From: Petrolisthes cinctipes
Taxonomy: Eukaryota > Arthropoda > Malacostraca > Decapoda > Porcellanidae
DNA length: 64,000 bases
Direction: 5' to 3'
Assembly (NCBI GenBank): GCA_033782935.1
Contig: JAWQEG010000625.1
Coordinates: 178,501-242,500 of the forward strand
This document shows, piece by piece, positions 41,101-52,900 of this stretch. Every line of letters begins with the position of its first letter. Position 1 is the stretch's first letter. Position numbers and translations under genes: made by a program. The notes below the pieces were generated by a model. That model saw nothing but the letters and a program-made list of their open reading frames with translations, did not search any database and was not told the origin of the DNA.

Positions 41101-41660
41101 GAAACAAACTTAAATAAAGTACCTCACTTTAGTTGTTATGAATGAATATATAAATCATGTTGCTGCTGTTGCCATCAGTTGGGAATATATAACATCATTT
41201 TTGTACTCCAATTTGACAACAAAGTAGGAACTGTGAATATTAAGATTATACAAAACATTCTCACAGTGTTCATTTCTTTCCAGAGTCTGTTGAGATCACT
41301 AAATGAGCACTAGGACAAAAGTAGTGTCACAACCACCAGAGGTCAGTGTAATCACATGGCTTGTTGGTCGAGTGTTTTAATTACTTTTCACATCAACAAG
41401 TTCCCTTTGAAATTCTAGAGTCATATCTGGAAGGTGGAAATTATATGCATACTGTACTACACAACAAGTTATTACAGTACACTGACCTCTAGTGGCAGCA
41501 GACATGACTTTAGTTCTGTAATGTAGTTGTGGACACAAGTTTCAATACACATATGGGTAACTCAAACAAGTTGCTGACTACTGTAATATTTTCACGTTCT
41601 CATATGATGATATTGTTTAGAATACTGAATAGCTACTAGCAGTAAATTAGAAGTTGCTGC

Positions 41661-41819
41661 TTAAGGGGATAGTATACTTTTAATATATAGAAAATTCTTA
41701 ATCCCTTCAGAGTATGCCAGGTAACAGGGCTAGATCAACCAAAATAATGGTGGCCTGTTGCTTGGAATTGTTTGGAAGAATCAATTTCCAGATTTTACAA
41801 CACTGTACTACCCCCTTAA
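41661..41819. mobile_element. TTAA foldback MITE, second subfamily
   Basis: GCTTAAGGGGATAGTATAC ... CTACCCCCTTAAGC, with TTAA at 41661-41664 and 41816-41819 inside a longer mirror-matched flank. Confidence 0.88.
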
Positions 41820-42790
41820 GCAACTACTGTAATCGGAAAGTTCCCAGCTAATGAACAGAGGGAAACTGTCAAACACCTACATTGGTTACCCCTATGTGAA
41901 TGAATATTATTGTCCACTACTGTACATAGATGGTTATACTCTACAAGAGCGCTCTAAAATATCGGTCCTTTCTCTCACACAGATACTACTCCTTGATCAC
42001 CCACAACAGATGCCCCCTATAAGGCCCGAGGATAATGTGCTAGTGAAACACCAGCCTTATCAACTTCAAACACTACTCACAACAGCAATACAATCATTAA
42101 CAAAATTTTAATACATGCTTGAAGCATTTTTTTTTTAAGTTTCAACCCTAAAATAATAATTATATTGTACTAAATAAGGAATGTCATTAAAGTTAACTAG
42201 TGTTTGCTCATAAGAATGGCCCTATAATGCAATACTATCACCATAAAAAGTTTATAATCTTCAAATAAAGTGACTTGAAATGTTGGTCTGTTTAATCATC
42301 CCTGAAACTGTTTTAAAATGGGGCCATACAGCCTGATATGAAAATAAAAATGTTCAAAACAAAACTGTTACCGAAAAGTACTACTGTAACTGTACATTAA
42401 AAAGTGGAATTCTCTACATAAGTACATACTGTACAATCTGTAAATATTTACAAAACTCCTCTGTACAAACAGGTCACCTACAGTATCCTGCATATCTATA
42501 AACTTTTCCAATCCTTGGCTCACCAGATACTCTAATAACTAGGACAACTTTGTTCATATTTCGATTGTTTATGCATATATTAATGTACTGTTTACTGCAT
42601 TATGTATATAATCATATAAACATAAACCACAGTATATATTATTCCCTTTAATATGCTATTCACTGAAATTTTTCAAATATATATCTATATAATACATTAA
42701 ATAGTTTATAAACAATATATTACTTCCACCACATCAATTGAAAATACACAACTGATCAAATCACAAATGCTTTTGCGCGCTTGAATTTTA
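41820..42790. other. intergenic, nothing recognised
   Basis: AT-rich. One 86-codon open frame (41851-42111, plus) has no recognisable motif and no splice context; not called a gene. Confidence 0.4.
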
Positions 42791-42797
42791 GTCACCA

Positions 42798-43482
42798 GGG
42801 CCCGTATTCATAATATAACTGGAGTTCACACTTGTTTGTAAACTTGCATTTCTGATGTTGCCAAAGTGTTTCAATCTCAATCCAAAGCAATGGTCTGTAT
42901 TCCCACATTATACAGTTCCATATTTAAAGTTTCATACTGAAGCACTAATATAAATTCTACAGTACATCCTTGTCATCACTACTCAACATTTATGAACACC
43001 ATATTAACTTTGGAAAGAATGTTACTTTAGTGAATACTGATCTACGAAAAAATTTCATTTAGACTGGAGCTGACCTTCAAAGATACAGTACACCCTTGAT
43101 ATAACACAAACCAATACTTTCGTCCATTACATCATTCTTCACTCATTCCCTTATTTCAGACATAAAAATATTTTTGAAGCCTAGTGTGATTGATTAACAT
43201 GTCAACCAAATCCTTTAAGAGGAGAGGATACTTTTGGTACATTAGAGTGCCTTGATTCCTCCAAAATATGCCAGGAAACAAGACCAAATTAACAAAAATA
43301 ATGGTGGCCTGTTGGTGAGAATAGTTTGGAGGAATCATATCTCCAAAAATGCTAAAATTATACCCTACTCTTAATGGTCCTCTATTGAGTGAAGAAAGTG
43401 CTACAGTGTTACATCAAGGATCTACCATACAAACCTAGGAACAGAATCTGTGTTAGGTATAAACTTTTATGAATTCGGGCCC
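42798..43482. mobile_element. TIR element GGGCCCGTATTCAT, carrying a nested MITE
   Basis: Ends GGGCCCGTATTCAT (42798) and ATGAATTCGGGCCC (to 43482) are near-perfect inverted repeats. The interior is non-coding and contains a foldback MITE (43215-43374). The right end is 14 bp from the VPS54 stop codon. Confidence 0.8.
43215..43374. mobile_element. TTAA foldback MITE, nested
   Basis: TTAA 43215-43218 and 43371-43374; CTTGATTCCTCCAAAATATG is mirrored by ATAGTTTGGAGGAATCATAT. It lies inside the 42798-43482 TIR element. Confidence 0.88.
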
Positions 43483-43496
43483 AAGCAACGGACACC

Positions 43497-46400
43497 TCAC
43501 CTGGATGGCCAGAGTCCGATGGTGAATTCCTCCTGTGACACCACACCACTCAGTCCAAGGCCCTCCAGATGGTTGAAGTAGAATGTTAGTTCACTTGTCA
43601 CAACCCTGCAAGGTAAAGGTAATGCATGCATAAAATTGGTAGTGTTGGCATAAACATTGGTAGTGTTGGCATAAACATTGGTAGTGTTGGCATAAACATT
43701 GGTAGTGTTGGCATAAACATTGGTAGTGTTGGCATAAACATTGGTAGTGTTGGCATAAACATTGGTAGTGTTGGCATAAACATTGGTAGTGTTGGCATAA
43801 ACATTGGTAGTGTTGGCATAAAAATTGGTAGTGTTGGCATAAAAATTGGTAGTGTTAGCACAAAATTGGTAGTGTTGGTATAAAAATTGGTAGTGTTGGC
43901 ATAAAAATTGGTAGTGTTAGCACAAAATTGGTAGTGTTGGTATAAAAATTGGTAGTGTTGGCATAAAAATTAGCAGTGTTAGCACAAAATTGGTAGTACA
44001 GTATTTGCACAAAATTTGTAATATTTGACTAAAAACTGGATTACTAAAACAACGTGATTATGATGATGATAACAATGAACTGGACATCAATACAATGAAC
44101 AAGTGATGGTAATGTCAATAATGTAAAGCAACATACCAACTCTGAGGTCCAACAGAGGAGACATTTAGTCGTACGAGATGAAACCGTAGTTTTTCTCTCA
44201 GGGAGGCAGTTATTTTTTCAAACAACTGATATTTCTGAAAAAAGAACACTAAATTAATAAACTATTAATAAATATTTCTTACATTTCTAATCTGAGTAAA
44301 AATCTAAAGTCACGCTAATATTATTACCCCTCAATTTTCTTATATGCTGCATTAAAAAGTAAAAAATTTTTTATAATCAATTGCTCCAAGTATTGTACTG
44401 TAGTATGTTTGGCACCATTGTAGTGGTCATTGCCACTGTATCGTGTGACTTCTTTAGAACGTGATGCAAAGTGTAGTACTCTAACCTGTGGTGGTGGCAG
44501 AATACAAGACACTGTTTCATGCAACTTGGTGACAGCTTTCAAGATGCCGTTAAAGGAAGGTGATGGCACAGGAGACCGAGCCTCCCAGGTTGACAGTTGA
44601 CGCTCCAGAGTGTCGCTCATCACGCCAACAATTTTGTTTTCAATGGCTCCACAGTGCTCTCGATAATCATTTATCAACTGGAGAAAATAAAAATATTTTC
44701 CATTAACTAATTACACTGACCAGAAAGTAACAATATTTTTTGTTTCCCAAACACCAGTTCACTAGAAAATAAATATATTCTTCATTATCTAAACACCTGT
44801 TTCACAAAAATCTAAAATAATACAAGGCAAAACAATCTTCAATAGTAAACAGTAATTACCAAAATGCTGGAACAAACAACATCGACACTCTTTATGATAC
44901 TGTGCACAGACATCTACCCGAAACTGTACAGATTAACAGACTATACATGAAACACACCAGGTCAATGTGTTTCTCGACAATTTCCGGGCCGAGGAGATCA
45001 GAGAAGTGTGTGCTGACTCGAGGCATCAACGTCAACAACAGCTGTAATGAACGCCAGGCAAGTGCAAGGTTCCTGGTGGTGATAGTTTTGAGGCCCAGAG
45101 ACACAGCACCTGCCTCAATCAGCAGTCTGTAGGAAAGTGAATAACCTTTTAGTTATGGCAATATCAGGAAAGATATTACATCATCTTTAAAAATATTTGA
45201 TGCACTTCTTGACTAATAAAATGTCATCTTATTCTTTTCTGGCATGGAACCTATAGGATATGTAAAAGTAACATAACTGTGCATTATTTGTTTTTCATAT
45301 ACAGTGAAGTACTATCCCTGAGAGAAGAGGAGGGGGTTTGATATGACAATCAAATTCTCTATTTGAAACATAAGGTATTGGTTAAGGGCCAATTGAATTG
45401 TTTTTGATCTTTGACTGTCAGTATTGCTTTTGCCAGACTAAAAATATTATATGCTGGTATTCAGATGGAAATGGAAATGTCATAAGCCAATGTTCAAGGG
45501 TTAGAGGGAGATGGAGAGAGAGGATTCTTACCTGCAAGAGTCGGCATTAAACCTTTTAAGAAGATCGACGAGCCTGGTGAGTAGCTGTTGTGCTGCCAGT
45601 CTGAGAGTGGAGGCACACTCACTGTACTCCACTATCAATCTTACGACCACTACACACACACCCACCACCACGTACTCCTCCCCCTCCACCACCACTCCCC
45701 CGCCACTCCCACTTCCATTCACATCCGCTATTAGGCTGGAGATGCTGCTGGTGCTGGCACTGGGGTCAAAGGAGCCGTTGGTGACACTCACAGCGGTGAT
45801 GGAGGTGGTGGAGTTTGTGTTGGAGGAGGGTTTGGAAGCACTGGTGGAGGCAGAAACTGTAGTGGTGGTGGGAGTGGAACTGAAGGAAGCATGGGTATTG
45901 GTAGTGGTTGTAGTATAGGAAGCACTTCTGTTTGAGGTTGTTGTAGTGGTGGTGATGTTGTTGGCTGTTGTTGTTGTCTCACCCAAACCACCACCAACAC
46001 TGTCTCCAAGCAGTGCAGCCGGTGGTGACACAAGGGTACCTGGTGGCAAAACACTCAGTTGTTATAGTTCCACAAACTGTCTGGCCGAGCAGTCCCGAGT
46101 CTGGTTGACCGAAGCCGCGCAGATGCTCGGACCCCCAAAAGGGAGCCAGGGAGATAAAGAGATCTGTTTCATCAAAGGCAACAGAAAAGGAGACAACTGG
46201 CTCACATCATGTACCCCAAGCCAAAGAACCCATCAACAGTTGCCTCCCCTGTTGTGCCACCCAATTGGGTGATCTCGCCAGCTACCCAGAAGGAAAGAGA
46301 AATAGTAAGAGAGACAGACAGAACATGCCAGGGTGTGGTAAAGGAAGCCAAATTCCTCATTTCTGGATAGAACCAGCCATCACTAGTGGGAAAAGGTGAT

Positions 46401-46932
46401 AGAGAGGTGGGACAGCAAACACAAAGAAAATAGAAGGAACGGAGGAGCAGTTGAACAACTGAAAAGGATTGGCTGGGGCCGAAGGGGAGTCAAAACCCTT
46501 AAAGTACTGCCCACATCACCACAGGCAATACTTCCCATATAGGGAAAAACTCAGTAAATATTGATACCTTGACTCCCATTCCCCATAACACTAAGAAAGA
46601 GGCTGATCTGTGATTTAGTATAGAGAGAAGGTGAAAGAGAAAGAGGGAAATACAGAAAGAAACAGCGAATGAAGAAATGAGAAGGGAAAGAGAGAAGATT
46701 GTGCTTGGTCTGTAAGATCTTATACCACAAAAGAAAAGGAAATAAAAGAGGAAGAGAAACAGCAAGCACGAAGGAAAAAGAAGGAAAGGAGAAACAGCTG
46801 AAGAGAGGGAAAGGAATTGCTTGGAAAATGTGAGAGGCTATGGTAACTTATATCCAATTTAACACACACACACACACACAGAAAGAAAGAAAGAAAGAAA
46901 CACAGTAACTTATAACCGATATAACACACACG

Positions 46933-46976
<44 letters not shown>

Positions 46977-49900
46977 CACAGGGAGATATTCTGACCTGTG
47001 GCTGATATGTGGTCAAGGAGGTTCTGGAGGTCTGCCGGGGCTGGCACTGCTCTCCATCGCTCATTCTTCATGTTCAGTTTATATCGGGCATCTCGCTCCT
47101 CATGGAACCTGGACACAAATCTTGATGCCTATGTAAAGGAGACAAAACAATATTGTAATTTAAAAAGACAGGGAGACCATAGTAAAAAAAATATTGATGG
47201 TTAACTTAAAACTGAACCAAAAACATAACTTCCTGGTGAAGATAATAATGATAACTGTGAACTGAAAACAATTTGTAAATATAATGTAACAGACAAATCA
47301 AACTATAGTATATCCTGAGTACTGTACCTGTCCTTGTAGTCCCATCCTGAATGATATACTCTTCCAGCCACACACTCTCTCTGTGTCGGCCACAAACTCT
47401 TCAATGATCCGGGATAATCTCAGGAACTCATTGGCAGTCATCTTGTCCAGACCATGATCCCGGGACCTACAATAATCAGGAATACGGGGTTAAGCGCGAA
47501 GATACAGACTGTGGACACCTACGAATAGTTACAGAAAAAGGGAAATGGAGTGTTGATAATGATACAGAATGAGGATACAGAAAAATATGGTGCAGCACAC
47601 CGAGACTAAGAGCCATATGCAAAAAAATCCGCAGTGTTGATGACCGAGTAGTACTGGTAGATTAGTTCGGTAGTGTGTCTGTGGAGTAATTGTACCGGTA
47701 CCACACCATCGTCAACACCACAAATTGACGATTGATTGGTACCGGTAGATTAGTTCGGTAGTGTGTCTGTGGAGTAATCGTACCGGTACCACGCCATCGT
47801 CAACACCACGGATATTCTAACACACGGTCCTGATGATGACGCACCTCGCATGGAGCAGCTTGGCACAGCGGTCGTGGGCGTAGTCACATGCGTCACACAA
47901 CACCTTCCTCAGTCCGGCCAGCACTCGGCCACACGCTGCCTCGTCAACCATCGCCCCGCCGTCTGAGTTGCTCCTGTGGGGGTTGTCATTTTTTCGACCT
48001 TCATTAAAGCAGGTTGGGTAGGGTCGGGTCTATGGTGTACACTGTTCTATTAAGACAGTTAACTGCTGTTGGTGAATATCAGGTCATCGACTCTTCCAAA
48101 TTATCACACAAAAGAAGAAAGAAAGGCAATAGCAAGAACACCAAATATTCAAACTGCGATATAAAATACAAGAGGAAAAAGAAAACCAAATAATCCAACA
48201 AAGATAGAAGGAAACCCCACATGGAACGAAAGGCACGCACATTACAGAAAAAGTCAATCTGTGAAGGAAATTGAGACATTGTGAACACTTACATGGTGAC
48301 TAGTGATGCTGCCTGTATACCTTCCATGACAGGCTGTGTCTTCCCTGCTCCAGCCTGCACTGTCTGTTCCATCACTTCGGTTATTCCCTGGAAAAAATAA
48401 AAGGTTACGGTCGGCTTACGTGATTAGTTATCAGTTTGTATCTTCCTCATCAAACAGTACAATAAATTTTCTTTCATCAACATCATCATCATTTTCCTGA
48501 GAGAGATACAGACAGAGAGAGAAAGAGAGAGAGAGAAAAGAAGAGAGACATATCTGGAGCAAAGGGAGAGAAATGTGTAAACTTGAGGACTCACCTTTAC
48601 CCTGGCCATGATAATATTAAGCCTAGCAGTGATGGTAGAGAGTAGAGTGAGCCAAGTAGTGATGGCCAACACACGGGCCTGGTCCCCAACACTCACTGTG
48701 TCCTGGTCTGCCTCAACCTTACTCACTGCCTCCACCACCACCTGCAACACACACAATTTGATGTGAGCATGAGAAAAGACTGCCCTAGGCACACAAGACC
48801 CTGTAGGATGAGGGAGAAGGTGATAGACAAGTGGGACAGCAAACATGAAGGAGAGGAAGGGCAGATGAAAAGTGGAAAAGCGAGTGGCTCGGGTCCTAAA
48901 GAGCATTAAAACTTTTTAAATATTGTAGAAGGAAAAAAGGGATGGTTAAAGAATTAAAAGTGAATGGCTGAGGTCTAAATAAATGCTCAACTTTCAGGGA
49001 ACAACATCCAACTCTTACCTGTTTGACAGTGGCATTAATGGCAGCATATATTTCTTCTTTCAGGTTGTCCAGGAAGTCAAATTTCTGCAAGCGAAGTACT
49101 CCAAACACAACAGCAATCAGGTGGTCCTGGAACAAAACATTGCCAATTTAGGGGAAAACTACATACATAACAACACCTACCATCTTGTCTCTATTAAAAA
49201 ATAGTTAAGTTGTGCAAGCGACAAACACCTCTTCTATTCACACACAACACATTTTTTCCAGCATAAAACACTAACTTACTTCCACTCACCTACCCACACA
49301 CACACACACACAAATACACACCCAAGCACCACAAACACACACACTCACCTCCTCCAGTAATGGGTGCATATCATCAAGGGGTCTGTTGAGGTCTTCTGTG
49401 ATATACTTGGTGAAATCTGCTGACACCATCTTGTCTATCAGTTTCTCATGCTCTGACAACTCTGAGCTCAGGTGTCTGTAATTGTTTAATTTTGTTATTA
49501 CATTTATCATTCACTACTAAGAATATATATAGATACTCTGATGAAACTATGGGCCTTATTCAAGAATATTGATGGTGTTGACGATGGTGTGGTACCAGTA
49601 CGATAACTCCATAGACACACTACAGAGCCATCGTACAGGTATTACACATCATATATATTCTGGAATATGGCCTAATGTGCAAAGGGTTATTTAATTTTAA
49701 TAGTAGGGGGGAAAAATACCAATGAAGACTCGGACTCCTTTGTAAAGAAACTTTTGGTGGCATATTTGAAACTCCCTAGTAAAGAAAATGCTTGGTGACA
49801 TACTTGAGACTCCTGATGGTGCTGAGTTCAGTATGGAGGAGGTCCTGTGTGGTGGAGATGAGGTCCAGTGCAGCCGTGAACTCTTGCCTTGCTAACATCA

Positions 49901-52900
49901 CCTGTATGGTCGCCTGCACCTCACGTACTGTACTCATCACCTCCAGCTGTCAAAGGTAATACAGTACACAGTAAGTACAGTACAGCTTTGATATACCGGT
50001 ACAGTAATGTTAAGAAATATTTGTATCCACCACTTTATTTTACACTCAGACATTCACCTCCAACTGTCAGTGGTAATACAATACACCTTTGATATAATGA
50101 AAAGAAATAATTGTATCTATCACTTCATTTTACACTCAGACACTCACCTTTAGCTGTCAGTGGTAATATAGTAAACCTTTGATATAATGTTACTTGCATC
50201 CACCACTTCCTTTTACACTCAGCCACTCACCTCCTGCCGTCAGTAGTAATACAATACACCCTTGATATAATAATAAGAAATACTTGTGTCCACCACTTAA
50301 TTTTACACTCAGGTCCTCATAAGCCACATGAATAAATGAATGAATGAATGAATGTATTACAGTAACATTAATATTATTACCTTTTTACGTGTGGTATTAA
50401 TGTTTTCTCTCCGTCTGGGTAAAGCCAAGATCTTGATGGGCTCCAGGACAGACTCTTTACGTAGAGTTGATATTCCCCTTCTGTAAACAAACCATCGCGC
50501 ATTAGAAACACTGAAATCTGACACCATATAATAAGTAAGGAAAAAAATAAATAAAAGTAAAATAAATAAATAAATAAATAAATAAATATATAAAAATAAA
50601 TAACAGACAAAGATGGGACTTTAACCACATCCGCTGAGTAAAGTCACATGCTTCATAATTCAGGCAATGGTAGTTTTATTTGTTTATATTCATCAGGCAG
50701 TGTTCAGGGAGTGGTACTTAGTTCTGTTTGTTTTTCCCATCAGGCAGTGTTTAAAGAGTGGTAGTGGTGGTGGTGTTGTTGTTCAGGTAGTTGTAGTGGT
50801 GTTGTTGTTCAGGATGTGGTAGTGGAGTTGTTCAGTAAGTGGTTGTTTTGTTTATTTGTTTTTTTATCAGGTATAGTGTTCAGAGAGTTGTACTGTTGTC
50901 GGTGTTCAGAGAGTAGTAGTGGTAGTGGTGTTGTTGTTAAGGGAGTGGTAGATATAATGTTAATGTTGTTGTTACCTGAGGTTGGACACGGCGGCATGGT
51001 TAAGTTTGAGTTGCTCCATCTGGGCGTTGAGGTAAGTCATGGTGTCGAAGAACGCAGACGACTTCTGGGCAATCTGGCGGCTCATGTCCACCTCCACTGT
51101 CTCCAGGTGTGTAAACAACTGCAGGACAAAACGAAATGATATGAGCAGTTAGTTTTAGATGAGGGAAGAAATTAGTGTGCATTTCCTCCAGGTGCTGAAA
51201 TAACTGGACAACAAAGTTAAAAGAAACGAAGGAAGAAATTAGTGTTTTGTTTGATTAGGCTTTCTAGCAAGTCAGCATGTATTTGCAACACTGCCTGTAG
51301 TCATCCACCCTCCTACATCCCCTCTCACTCAGTCTAGCCAAGTCGCTAACCTTGAAAAGATCGCCCGCAAAGCTTGAGGACAGCTCATAAAATAAAGATA
51401 TTTTCAAAATCTATATTTTAGAGGTAACCTCGCAAAATAGTTGGATCGCAAAATTAAAATTAGCAAAATAGGAGGATCTACTGTACCAACAACACTTACC
51501 TTTTCCTGAATGACTTTGGAGTTGTTGGAGGAGATGGATGTGGCAGTGACGTGTGAGAAGACAGAGTAAAAAGTGTCGGGATCCTCCAGGTTGAAGGAAC
51601 TGGAGAGAAAGATGGCCGGTACTCCCTCCTGAGGCAGCTGCTCACTCACTGAACAATAACAACAAAATTACTCCATATTACTAAATACTGAGTTAGTCAC
51701 ATCTGCCTCCACACTTGTCCCTCCTTTCCTTCTTTTTCATTTGAGCTTCTCACAATATGCTTAATGACGGGAATGGACGACTGGCAATTCTAGATGGGAA
51801 CAAGACACCTGTACAGTATTTGTAAAACACTATTGTCAGAGCACCAAATGTGATGATCATGTGCCAATGGAGGGAGACAAGAGAAAGATTATCTATACTT
51901 TTCTATAGTATATACCTCTAGGACTTGGCTGCAGTGATGACTCCTCGGCTGCCTCCTGAGCCTTGCCCGCCTGAACCGTGGCCAGACGAGAGAGGAGCCG
52001 CTGTCTCTTACGTAGTCGCCTCACGTACGATTCCACGTGTTTGGTTGTTACTTGGGGAAGGGCAACGTGGGGAGGAATGTCACGCACCTCAACGAATGTC
52101 TCACCCCAGGTTCTGGTGAAGAAATCTCTCTGGAAAAGAAGATTTTACATGATTTGTGAAAAACTTATTGTTATAAGCCATTAAAAGTCAGCAGTAGATT
52201 ATGTAAGATTGTCCGAGATAAAGGGTTTACTGTATGCTGCATAGTGTTTTGACAGTGGAAATATCTTTATGGCAAATTATCCTGACTGAAACATCAGATG
52301 ACTTTACTTCAACACATGAGAATTCCAGGCAGCAAAAAAAATCATATTAGTTCCAGAGTTGCAGGAAACCTTAAACACCATACTCTCCTTTATCTTAATG
52401 TTGAAAATTATATATTGGAAAAAGATAAGTTTTGTCTATCATGTAAAGTATGATGACACAGTACAGTACCTCTCCTAGTGGGGAATTACCATGAATAAAT
52501 CATGAGGTATATTGATTGCTGACCTACAATGTGTGTTGTGTAAGTGTTGTTTATGTGGATGTTCATGTGCTTGTATTGCATGTTTTAGTGTTGTGTTTCT
52601 GTATTTGTATTGCATGTGTAAGTATTGTATGTATGTGGATGTTGATGAGTTTGTTGCATGTTTAAGTATTGTGTTACTGTATTTGTATTGCATGTGTAAG
52701 TGTAGTATTTATGTGGATGTTTGTATTGCATGTTTAATTGAATGTTTCTGTATTTGTATTGAATGGTGTTGAGTTAATATGTTTGTATTGTATGTGTTAG
52801 AGTTATGTTTTTGCGTTTGTACTGCATGTGTAATTGTTGACGTGTTTGAAGTATGTTTATCACTCCAGAACACATTACCTTCATTCCTTTGCGTGGGTCA

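Noticed and set aside
43598..43883. ORFs on both strands (MPTLPMF and GSVGINI repeats)
   Set aside because: They are readings of the ~20-bp tandem repeat in VPS54 intron 19.
43630..44010. Regular short repeats resembling a CRISPR array
   Set aside because: No spacers between units, eukaryotic intron context, no cas genes.
45511..45918. 135-codon plus-strand ORF
   Set aside because: Antisense shadow of VPS54 exon 16; the low-complexity Ser/Thr codons keep the opposite strand open.
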